Under the pieces are notes generated by a model. The model did not search any database. It was not told the DNA's origin and saw only the letters and a list, made by a program, of their open reading frames with translations. Below are positions 23,504 through 31,322 of a DNA stretch of 64,000 nt, in pieces. Positions within the stretch are counted from its first letter, which is position 1. Every line of letters begins with the position of its first letter. Origin of the DNA: Microbacterium aurum (GTDB lineage Bacteria > Actinomycetota > Actinomycetes > Actinomycetales > Microbacteriaceae); NCBI RefSeq assembly GCF_016907815.1, contig NZ_JAFBCQ010000001.1:620001-684000 (forward strand). Direction: 5' to 3'. Made by a program: the position numbers and the translations under genes.

Positions 23504-24495
23504 ATGCCCTGCGTGGTGTGCGGAGCGCCCACGGAGGTGCCGAAAACCCGACCGCACGCAAGCACATCATTGGTGCGTCGAGTGCGGCGGTGCGTTAACG
23601 GCCACGTGTTCGGTACCGTGGAGACGCCCACGCCACCGGACGTCCGGACTTCGCGGTCCGCCGTTCCAGCGACGACCAGCTGGCCGCGGCCCCCTTCGCG
23701 CGCGTCACCCTGCGTGACGACATCTTCAGCATCCTCTTTAAGCGGAAAGGGCCGCTATCGGACGCTGCAGTCGATAGCGTGGTAGATGAAGCAATCACGG
23801 ATATCGAGCGCCAACTTCCCGAACTTCCAACAAGGCTCTCGGCCGAAGAGTTCCGACGTCACCCCTCAATCGTCGGAGCCATCCCGGATGCCGCGATCTC
23901 CGAGGCTGTCGAGAGAGTGCTCCGCAATCGCGACGGTGCGCCCTATCGCGTGGCCGAGTTGCTCTACGCGATGGCGATCCACGGCCGCAATGACAACCGG
24001 CCTGGGTGGCCCGGAGCACTGGCGGTGTTGAACTGGCTGCAGGCGCGCCACCCCGGCGTTCAACCCAGCCAGCAACGCGGCCAGGTCGCCGACCAGCACT
24101 GGCCGCGGCTCGCCGTACCTCACCGCATGGATTGGCGACCCGAAAAAGTAATGAAGAGAGACGAGAGGACACCTGACTTCGAGATAAGGCAGTTGCGGAA
24201 GGGAGTTCATGCGGCTCTGTGGGGGCGCCAGGATGCGGACGCCAAGGCGCTCATGATCGCGCATCTGGTGCTCAGCGATATCCGAGGACAACGAATCGTC
24301 CAGTCGACCCAGATCTCCGCCTCTGTGCTGGCACACCTGCGCCGCGTCGACGATGTTGGCTACTTGAGATGGGCGACCATCGTGAAGAAGATCAGGGGCA
24401 TCAGAGAGTTCGCTGACGAAGCGGCTGACCTGATTCACGCTCCGTCACCGCGGCTGCTGGTGACCCAGAATTGGCGACGATGGGCCCGAGCTTAG
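23504..24495 (+). pseudogene. NrdR-like zinc ribbon plus double ATP-cone protein, frameshifted
   Basis: The first frame (ATG 23504, GGGAGGA upstream) gives a NrdR-type zinc ribbon: PCVVCGAPTEVPKTR, RRCVNGHVFGTVET. At about 23626-23645 a one-base shift is needed to enter the second frame, which continues as FAVRRSSDDQLAAAPF, then the first ATP-cone (LRDDIFSILFKRKG ... AVERVLRN). A linker precedes a second ATP-cone-like segment (FEIRQLRKGVHAALWG ... VLAHLRRVDDVGYLRWATI). NrdR represses ribonucleotide reductase genes in response to ATP/dATP. The second cone is atypical. The shift may be decay, sequencing error or programmed frameshifting. Confidence 0.6.
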
Positions 24496-24749
24496 GTGCC
24501 GCTACTGGGCGGCTTCACTGCTGTGGCAGGACCGGCCCCCGCGGGCGTTGAAATCGCCCCTCGGCTCAGCGACCGCCGATACAATGGCTACGACGCCGCG
24601 GACGCAGGTTGTACAGAAGCTCCTCGACACATCCCCGCCCGCCGAGGGCGACCGCCGGTTCACGCTACATGTTGGGCTGCTGCACGAACGTCGGTCCTAC
24701 GCAGGGGCGTTCTGGTATGTCGGTGACGGTCTGCAGCTGCATGGCGCCG

Positions 24750-25184
24750 CTACAGCAGCGACACCCACCACACCGCCACAAGGGCAGCCGCGAGGCACAG
24801 AGCCAGTGGCACTAGTGCCCAGAGGTATCGCCACGCCGCTAGGCAGAGGATCGCGATGACCAGCGCCCCAATACCGCAAACAACAAAGGCGGACGTGGTG
24901 AGCCACCCGGTCTGCTCGACGATGAGCCCTCCGTCGGCGGCTCTCCACACACACTCTCGACCTGCGGGAAACAGCGTGGCGCGCGCCGCAACCAGCGCGT
25001 TCTCCGCGGAGCTGATACCCGAGGCCGGCGCGCTCACCAGGCAGCGGTACTCGATGTTCTCTCGTGTGCTCGCTAGCAAGTCAACCGCGAGCACCGCGGC
25101 GGCAAGCGCACAAACCAGAGCCCAACCAGCGACGAGCGAAGGTACCCAGGAGGGCACCCCCGCTCGTCGTTGTGACTTCATCAC
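24750..25184 (-). CDS. Small polytopic membrane protein
   Basis: A 144-aa protein with four hydrophobic segments (about 12-34, 85-108, 110-124 and 126-143) and one extracytoplasmic loop between the first and second containing two Cys (YRCLVSAPAS, GRECVWRAA). No family recognised. It follows the 397-aa secreted protein gene by 3 bp on the same strand, so the two are probably one operon. Confidence 0.55.
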   Translation of the reverse strand: MMKSQRRAGVPSWVPSLVAGWALVCALAAAVLAVDLLASTRENIEYRCLVSAPASGISSAENALVAARATLFPAGRECVWRAADGGLIVEQTGWLTTSAFVVCGIGALVIAILCLAAWRYLWALVPLALCLAAALVAVWWVSLL

Positions 25185-25187
25185 GTG

Positions 25188-26381
25188 TCAGGCGTAGCAG
25201 TCGTACGCGACCGGCGCGTTGTTTCCATAGTTGCCCGAGGCCCAGCATTTGGGCGGCGCGGTCCAGTTGCGTGATTCGCTCAACGTCGCCCGCGCGCCGG
25301 AACTGCTGCTCGTGATACCCATGCAGTCCGTATTGGAAAGCCACGGCTGGAGAACGCACCCAGTCTCGTTTACGGCCTGAATCACACCACCGATCTTGCC
25401 CGTGTTGTCGAGCCCCCGGGGGGCGAAGACGGTTAGCATCACCTCCTGCGCTCCGGATGGGTAAGCGGGAATCGCCTGGGGAGTCCTGATTCCGATAGCG
25501 ATGCTGTTGCGGTTGCAAGGATCCGAGTTGTCGTTGTAGTCGGCGTAGGCGCCGACTGAAGATGCCATCGGTCCGATGCCCGAGCCGGTGTTGACTAGCG
25601 CGTACCAGCTCCAGCCGTAGTTCTTCGCGAAGGGATAGTCCTGAGGATGTCCGCTACCGCATGTTTCCGCGTCGGGGCGGCTGGTGAACACGTTCACCTC
25701 AGCCTCCCAGCCGTCATCGGCTGCCATCGCAGTCGTGCTCGCGGTTGAACCGTCCCAGTACAGGAATTGCTCGAAGTAGACGGTCGAGGTGTCTGCGCGG
25801 AAGATGCTGATGCCTGCCTGGGTGGGCTTCCACGTGGAGGGTTTCGCCGTCGCTCGCTGCAGGGCCGCTGCGGCTGGACTTTGCCCGTTCAGCTCAGGGA
25901 TCTGCTCTCGATAGTGTCTGAGTTGCTCTGACGCCGCCGGGTTCGCGGCTGGGGCGACATACTCTGCGGCCAACGTGGGCACCGTCTGTGCCGAGCGTGA
26001 GCGAGACACTGACTTCGCCTCCTCTACCGGCACGGCGACGCGCACGGCGACGACCTGCGGCTCAGTTTCTAGAGAACGGCTAATCTCATCGACGAACTCC
26101 TCCGCGGATACTCCGCTCAGAGGGCTGAACTCTCCCGTGAACTCCGCGTTCTCGAACTCATACGCGACGACGTCATACCCGCCGACGCTCTCGGTCGCCA
26201 CTGCATCGACCAGGCTGATCGCGTGAGAGAAGGGAATGCTGATGGTCGTCGTTGTGGTCTGTTCCCGCGCTTTACTCTCGCGCGTATCGGGGACTTCCGA
26301 AGCGTTGGCGGGTGCGGCCGCCGCGAGCAGGATCAGCAGCGCCGCTCCCGTAGCTCCGAACAGGCTTGGACTTGCAGGCAT
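25188..26381 (-). CDS. Secreted protein of unknown function
   Basis: A 397-aa precursor from the ATG at 26381 (GAAGGAG upstream). The signal peptide ends at about ANASEV. Residues 30-150 are acidic, with a possible propeptide-like alpha/beta region (VVAVRVAVPVEEAKSVSR). The C-terminal 200 residues are Ser/Thr/Trp-rich with six Cys and a TWKPTQAGISIFR start, and end in SGNYGNNAPVAYDCYA. No catalytic triad or known adhesin motif could be recognised. The partner is the small membrane protein encoded downstream. Confidence 0.55.
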   Translation of the reverse strand: MPASPSLFGATGAALLILLAAAAPANASEVPDTRESKAREQTTTTTISIPFSHAISLVDAVATESVGGYDVVAYEFENAEFTGEFSPLSGVSAEEFVDEISRSLETEPQVVAVRVAVPVEEAKSVSRSRSAQTVPTLAAEYVAPAANPAASEQLRHYREQIPELNGQSPAAAALQRATAKPSTWKPTQAGISIFRADTSTVYFEQFLYWDGSTASTTAMAADDGWEAEVNVFTSRPDAETCGSGHPQDYPFAKNYGWSWYALVNTGSGIGPMASSVGAYADYNDNSDPCNRNSIAIGIRTPQAIPAYPSGAQEVMLTVFAPRGLDNTGKIGGVIQAVNETGCVLQPWLSNTDCMGITSSSSGARATLSESRNWTAPPKCWASGNYGNNAPVAYDCYA

Positions 26382-26909
26382 GAGCTCTCCTTCGAGTCGC
26401 GGGCGGGTCCGCCTATTGCGGGTTGTCCGGCACGTCGAGCTCGGTTCCCTCGTCATGCATCTCGAAGCGGTTGCCGTATGCACAGGAGCCACGTCGTCGC
26501 GCTCTTGGCGCTCGCCCCGTCGCACCGGTGCGCTCGGTGTTTGATGTCGTTGGCAGCCTCGCGGTGGCGCGGCACACCGGCATCAGCGTTCGCCGTGCCT
26601 GCGTCTCGGTGTTCTCCTCTGCTCGACGCTAGCGGCCGCGATGTGGAGGCGACTACGCGGTGTCGCCGCACGCAGGCGGGCGGCGCATATGAGATCCAAG
26701 CTCCGACGATGCTGCGGTGCTCAGAGTGTGGGCGATCCGTGCTGATGTACAGGTGATCGCCGTCGATGACATCAGCGGCGATTTGCCGGGCCTAAGCATG
26801 GCTCGAGCACAACCGATGACGCGGCCGGCGAGTGAGCCCAGCGGAATAGGCAGCCCTTCTCGCTGTCGTCCATGCGCACGAAAGGGGCTCGCGTATACGC
26901 CGCACGAAT
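26382..26909. other. Gap without supported gene
   Basis: About 530 bp between the divergent start of the secreted protein gene and the end of the IS21-interrupted small gene. Short frames are present on both strands, but none has both a plausible start site and protein-like composition. Confidence 0.4.
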
Positions 26910-27185
26910 CTACGACGCACGGCACCGCGGACACTCGCAGGGATCGATATCACCGCTAACGTCAACGACCAGGCCGATGCAATGGCCATGGCGGTCGAAG
27001 ACGCAGTCGGTGCAGACCTTGTGGCCGTCGGACGCGAGCATGCGGCGGAGGGTTGCGGCGTCGATCTCGAGGAGCTCCTCGACACGCGCGTGGTCCCATC
27101 CACGCCGGTCGAGGATGATCGCCAGCTCACGCTGCGTCTTGCGATGCTGCGCGGAACGGCGACGGTACGCGGCGGCGTTCTCCTC
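26910..27185 (-). pseudogene. Small Cys-rich protein, 3' part, split by IS21
   Basis: The minus-strand frame encodes ENAAAYRRRSAQHRKTQREL and then a helical region (LLEIDAATLRRMLASDG), followed by a Cys cluster (VCTDCVFDRHGHC and CECPRCRAS, stop at 26910-26912). It has no start because the IS21 element lies at 27186. Joining it to 30890-30932 after removing the element and one copy of the 4-bp target duplication restores an uninterrupted 104-aa ORF. The Cys pattern suggests a zinc-binding protein; no family recognised. Confidence 0.7.
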
Positions 27186-27321
27186 TGACGGCGCTCACTG
27201 AAATTCCCCAGTTCTGCTCATCGAAGTTCCCCACCCTGGGTCGCTCCGCCGCATGAGGCGGGCCTCCCTCGATGCTGGTGGTCTCTGACCACGCACCAGC
27301 TCGAGAGAGGCCCTGTTCTTC

Positions 27322-28650
27322 ATGCTTTCAGAGGAGGACGACGTGGATATCCACGCGCTCAGACGGCAGGGGATGACGATCAGCGAGATCGCCCGCCGCA
27401 CCGACCATGACCGCAAGACGATCCGGGCGTATCTGTCCGGGCAGCGCACCCCTGGGGTGCGTAAGCGGACCGTTCCGGACGCGTTCGACGTGTTCGTCGC
27501 GTATGTGACCGCGCGGCTGATCGAGGACCCGCACTTATGGGTCATCACGCTGCTGGACGAGCTGCGCCAGCTGGGTTACGCCGGGTCGTATCAGTCGTTG
27601 ACGCGGCAGATCCGCGACCGGGGGCTGCGGCCGGCGTGCGTCGCGTGCGCGCACGTCACGAAGCGGCCGAACGCGGTCATCGAGCATCCGCCCGGCGAGG
27701 AGACCCAGTTCGACTGGGTCGAGCTCCCTGACCCGCCCGCGTCGTGGGGGTTCGGTCACAAGAAGGCCTACGCTCTGGTCGGGTCGCTTGCCCACTCCGG
27801 CATCTGGCGGGGCGTGCTGTCTCCCTCGATGGACCTGCCGCATCTGCTGGCTGCGATGACGACCCTGCTGGGGTTGCTGGGCGGCCTCACCCGGGACTGG
27901 CGGTTCGACCGGATGACCACGGTCCTCAAGCAGGGCACCAGCGACCTGACGCCGATGTTCGCCGCGTTCGCCAAGCACCACGCGGTGACGGTCATCGCGT
28001 GCCGGCCCCGCTCAGGGAACCGGAAAGGCGTGGTCGAGAAGAACAACCACACCGCCGCGCAACGCTGGTGGCGGACCGTCCCCGACGAGCTCACCTTGGA
28101 GCAGGCGCAAGCCAGCTTCGAGGCGTTCGCGACGGGGCAGGACGACCGGCCACGCCAGACCGAGACGGGGAACACGACCGCGAAAGCGATGTTCGCCGCG
28201 GAGCGGCTGCGTCCGCTTCCCCAGTCGGTGTTCCCCGTCGTGGTGGCCGAGGAGCGCACCGCGACCCGGCAGGCGTTGATCGACTGGCGCGGGAACCGGT
28301 ACTCCGTCCCGCCAGAACTCGCCGCAGCGAAGGTGATCGTCTCACAGCCGCTCGGCGCCGCAGTGATCGACATCGCCACCGTCTCGGGCGCCGTGATCGC
28401 TCGCCACAAGGTCGCCGAGCCCGGCCTCGGAGTCACGATCCGCGACACCGGCCACGTCACCGCGCTTGAAGCCATCGCCCTCGCCTCGGCGCCGCCGGGA
28501 CGCCCGCACCGGCGCAAGGAACGCATCCCGCCCGGGACCGCCGCACTCCGCGCCGCCGCCGTGCTCACCGGCACCGGCGCACCCTCCACGACCGTGATCG
28601 ATCTGGCCGCTTACGAGCAGGCCGCGAAGAACAGGAACACCCTCCAATGA
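27322..28650 (+). CDS. istA: IS21 transposase IstA
   Basis: A 442-aa DDE transposase. The N-terminal HTH is ISEIARRTDHDRKTIRAYLSG (split around the turn). The integrase core begins near GEETQFDWVELPDPPAS (first Asp) and continues with VIACRPRSGNRKGVVEKNN, where the final Glu is in KGVVEK. It cuts and joins the IS ends. It overlaps istB by 4 bp. Confidence 0.93.
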   Translation: MLSEEDDVDIHALRRQGMTISEIARRTDHDRKTIRAYLSGQRTPGVRKRTVPDAFDVFVAYVTARLIEDPHLWVITLLDELRQLGYAGSYQSLTRQIRDRGLRPACVACAHVTKRPNAVIEHPPGEETQFDWVELPDPPASWGFGHKKAYALVGSLAHSGIWRGVLSPSMDLPHLLAAMTTLLGLLGGLTRDWRFDRMTTVLKQGTSDLTPMFAAFAKHHAVTVIACRPRSGNRKGVVEKNNHTAAQRWWRTVPDELTLEQAQASFEAFATGQDDRPRQTETGNTTAKAMFAAERLRPLPQSVFPVVVAEERTATRQALIDWRGNRYSVPPELAAAKVIVSQPLGAAVIDIATVSGAVIARHKVAEPGLGVTIRDTGHVTALEAIALASAPPGRPHRRKERIPPGTAALRAAAVLTGTGAPSTTVIDLAAYEQAAKNRNTLQ

Positions 28651-29402
28651 CCACCCCCGCCAAGACCGCGGCCAGCGTCTACCAGCAGCTGCGCGGCCAC
28701 CTCACCGACCTGAAACTCGCCGACGCCGCCGAGGCGCTGCCCGCCGTGCTGGACCAGGCCACCGCCGAGGGATGGACCCTCACCCACACCCTGGAGCGGC
28801 TCCTCGCGATCGAGGTCACCGCGACCGATGCGCGGCGCCTGACCGGCAGGTTCCGGTTCGCGAACCTGCCCACCGGCGCCACCCTCGACGACTTCGACCT
28901 AGATTCCGCCTCCGGCATAGACCGGTCGCTGCTGACAGAGCTGGGCACCTGCCGATACCTCGAGACCGCGACCAACGTGCTCCTAATCGGCCCGCCCGGG
29001 GTCGGGAAGACCCACATCGCGACCGGGCTCGGCCACGCCGCCGTCACCGCCGGCTACCGGGTCTACTTCACCTCCGCCGCCGACCTCGCCGCCCGCTGCC
29101 ACCGCGCCGCGATCGAAGGGAAATGGGCGACCATGATGCGGTTCTTCGCCGGCCCCACACTCCTGATCATCGATGAACTCGGCTACCTCCCGCTACCCGG
29201 CGAAGCCGCGTCCGCACTGTTCCAGGTCATCAACCAGCGCTACCTCAAAACCTCGATCGTGCTCACCACGAACCGGCCCGTCGGCGCCTGGGGCGAGATC
29301 CTCGGCGACACCACCGTCGCCGCCGCCATGCTCGACCGGCTCCTACACCGATCCGTCGTCATCACACTCGACGGCGCCTCCTACCGGCTCTGTGAGTCTT
29401 GA
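28647..29402 (+). CDS. istB: IS21 helper ATPase IstB
   Basis: A 251-aa AAA+ ATPase that assembles on DNA and activates IstA. Walker A GPPGVGKTHIATGLG lies at about 115-129, Walker B LLIIDELGYLPL at about 171-182, and VLTTNRPVGAWGEILGD follows. Full length. Confidence 0.93.
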   Translation: MTTPAKTAASVYQQLRGHLTDLKLADAAEALPAVLDQATAEGWTLTHTLERLLAIEVTATDARRLTGRFRFANLPTGATLDDFDLDSASGIDRSLLTELGTCRYLETATNVLLIGPPGVGKTHIATGLGHAAVTAGYRVYFTSAADLAARCHRAAIEGKWATMMRFFAGPTLLIIDELGYLPLPGEAASALFQVINQRYLKTSIVLTTNRPVGAWGEILGDTTVAAAMLDRLLHRSVVITLDGASYRLCES

Positions 29403-29429
29403 ACCGGCTGGTCCGGGACCGGCTGCCAG

Positions 29430-30838
29430 GATGGTGTCGGCCGCCTCGCTCGGCGTGTGACTCATACCGGCTATGTCCTCCTCGTGGAGTGTCTTCATTG
29501 CGGACATGTCCACGCTGAGCGGGTGGCCGGCGCCGTCCCGGCCCACTTGGCGACTTGATCAGAAGACTGCCCGATCCCGCGGGGTCGTGGCCCATCACAG
29601 AGCTGTCCCAGTGACTCCTTCCCGGTCCGGCACCGGCCTCAGCGACCGGTCCTGTTCCCAGATCAAGGAAGGAGCGTCGATCGCCATGGCCATCGTCGCG
29701 CATACCCATCCATTTGTCATCGGAGTCGACGCTCACGCGAAGACGCATACCCTGGCGATCCTCGCTGCACCGTTGGGAGAACTGGTCGACACTGCACAGT
29801 TCCCGACCACTCACGCGGGTCTTCAACGCGCAATCGACTGGGCCGGGCGGCGCACCGGCGCGGACCTGGACGTTTTGTGGGTCATCGAGGGGATCGGCTC
29901 CTACGGGGCGCGACTCGCGCAGACGGTCGCGCAGACCGGCTACCAGGTCGCTGAAGCACCCCGGATGAATGCGCGCACGAACCGAGGGGTGGGCAAGTCC
30001 GACCCGCTTGATGCCCGCCGAATCGCAGCAGCTGCGCTGCCGCTGGAGATCACGCACCTGAGGAACCCACGCGACGACGACGGTGAACGCGCCGCTCTGC
30101 GCGTGCTCGTCACCGCCCGAGAACACATGACCACCGAACGCACCGGCACCATCAACGCGCTCACCGCGCTGCTGCGGACTGTCAACCTCGGCATCGACGC
30201 CCGCCGACCATTGACCAGCACTCAGGTCACCGAGATCACCCGGTGGCGTGCCCGGGCCGAAACAGTCGCTGCCGCTACGGCCCGCGCCGAAGCCATCCGT
30301 CTCGCCAAACGAGTGACCGCCCTCAATGACGAACTCGCCGAGAACAGGTTACGAATGGAAGCGCTCGTTCATGCCACTCCAGCGGCGACACTGCTTGACG
30401 AGCCTGGCATCGGTGTCGTGACGGCCGCGATCACGATGACCGCCTGGTCACACGTCGGTCGGCTCCGCTCCGAGGCCGCGTTCGCGTCTCTCGCCGGTGT
30501 CAACCCCATCCCCGCCTCTTCCGGAAACACCGCCCGACACCGTCTCAACCGTGGCGGTGACAGGCGGCTGAACCGAGCCCTGCACATGGCCGTCGTCACC
30601 CGCATGCGCTGCGACCCCGCCACCCGCGCCTACGTCGAACGACGCCGCACCGAAGGCCGCACCAACAAGGAGATCCGCCGCTGCCTCAAGCGCTACCTCG
30701 CCCGACGGATCTATCGTCAACTGAACCGTGCCGTAACGCCGACTTGACACACATAGAAGAGTCCGCAACCACCACGCCGCAGCCGACGAACTCCGCCGCG
30801 CCACCACCGGCACAAACCTGCGCTAACCTACCCACGCG
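29430..30838 (+). mobile_element. IS110-family element nested in the IS21
   Basis: It lies between istB and the right IS21 terminus. The boundaries are approximate, because IS110 elements lack terminal inverted repeats; they are placed where IS21-like sequence (GGACCGGCTGCCAGG) stops and resumes (ACCTGAGGAACTTCG). Non-coding stretches of about 250 bp and 90 bp flank the transposase gene and would hold the bridge RNA determinants known for this family. Confidence 0.6.
29686..30747 (+). CDS. IS110-family transposase
   Basis: A 353-aa protein from the ATG at 29686 (AAGGAAGG upstream). The N-terminal RuvC-like DEDD domain begins with IGVDAHAKTHTLAIL and includes WVIEGIGSYGARLA and KSDPLDARRIA. 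The C-terminal transposase_20 part has LLDEPGIGVVTAAITM and FASLAGVNPIPASSGN, with the conserved Ser in the latter. IS110 enzymes recombine donor and target with a bridge RNA guide. Confidence 0.92.
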   Translation: MAIVAHTHPFVIGVDAHAKTHTLAILAAPLGELVDTAQFPTTHAGLQRAIDWAGRRTGADLDVLWVIEGIGSYGARLAQTVAQTGYQVAEAPRMNARTNRGVGKSDPLDARRIAAAALPLEITHLRNPRDDDGERAALRVLVTAREHMTTERTGTINALTALLRTVNLGIDARRPLTSTQVTEITRWRARAETVAAATARAEAIRLAKRVTALNDELAENRLRMEALVHATPAATLLDEPGIGVVTAAITMTAWSHVGRLRSEAAFASLAGVNPIPASSGNTARHRLNRGGDRRLNRALHMAVVTRMRCDPATRAYVERRRTEGRTNKEIRRCLKRYLARRIYRQLNRAVTPT

Positions 30839-30889
30839 ACCTGAGGAACTTCGATGAGCAACTCTGAGGAAAATCGCTGAGCGCCGTCA

Positions 30890-30932
30890 CCTCGCCGGCG
30901 GGATCGTTGAAGCTAGGCTCGGACTGATTCAT
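30890..30932 (-). pseudogene. Small Cys-rich protein, 5' part, split by IS21
   Basis: Start ATG at 30932 and MNQSEPSFNDPAGE up to the IS21 boundary. With 26910-27181 it restores a 104-aa protein in one frame, showing that the insertion is the only lesion. Confidence 0.7.
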
Positions 30933-31322
30933 TGTGCTGCTCTCTGTAGCGGATTGGATCTGCGAGAGCGGCTTCTGTGATTGGCGTCCGGGGGCCGCTC
31001 TCGCTGTACGTCTAGATATACGACCGCGACACGACACCGGCAAACCGGCCTGTGGATATCTGTGTGGAGAAACTGCGCGACACGCCGGTCACCATGTGGG
31101 CAGAACCTGTGGAAACACGTTTCTGAGAGCTGTGCAAAACGAGTTACACCCGCGTAATTCCGCGGATCCGGGGCCGGATGTCTTGTGGATTACCAAAATG
31201 TTTGAATTGTGGGCTGAAAGCCCCATCTCGGAGACGCACATGGGGACAAGAAAGGGGACAGTTCGGGGGAATGTCAAGAGCCGGCGTGCGTGTGCCTCAA
31301 ATCCGCACCGGCATAGTCGGAG
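30933..31322. other. Intergenic region with TGTGGA repeats
   Basis: No supported gene. Four DnaA-box-like words lie within about 140 bp on the plus strand: TGTGGATAT at 31051, TGTGGAGAA at 31063, TGTGGAAAC at 31108 and TTGTGGATTA at 31183. Each differs at one or more positions from the consensus complement TGTGGATAA. The region is the upstream side of the interrupted Cys-rich gene and the downstream side of the PRTase-like gene. Confidence 0.4.

Larger units (their letters stand above)
27186..30889 (+). mobile_element. IS21-family element (with nested IS110)
   Basis: The ends are imperfect inverted repeats: both start TGACGGCGCTCA and continue with a shared TGCTCATCGAAGTTCC (left 27186 onward, right ending at 30889). 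A 4-bp duplication CCTC flanks the element (27182-27185 and 30890-30893). It contains istA and istB; an IS110 element sits between istB and the right end. Confidence 0.85.

Noticed and set aside
24548..24859. Plus-strand frame opposite the end of the small membrane protein gene
   Set aside because: Its second half overlaps the minus-strand gene and turns Thr/Pro/Gly-rich; only about 40 residues are protein-like, not enough to call.
26717..27201. Plus-strand frames before the IS21 as possible transposase fragments
   Set aside because: The minus strand carries a better frame that rejoins exactly across the IS21 insertion.
29501..29511. A further GGACATGTCC palindrome in the IS110 left region
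   Set aside because: Shorter than the 14-bp operators and inside an insertion sequence; treated as chance.
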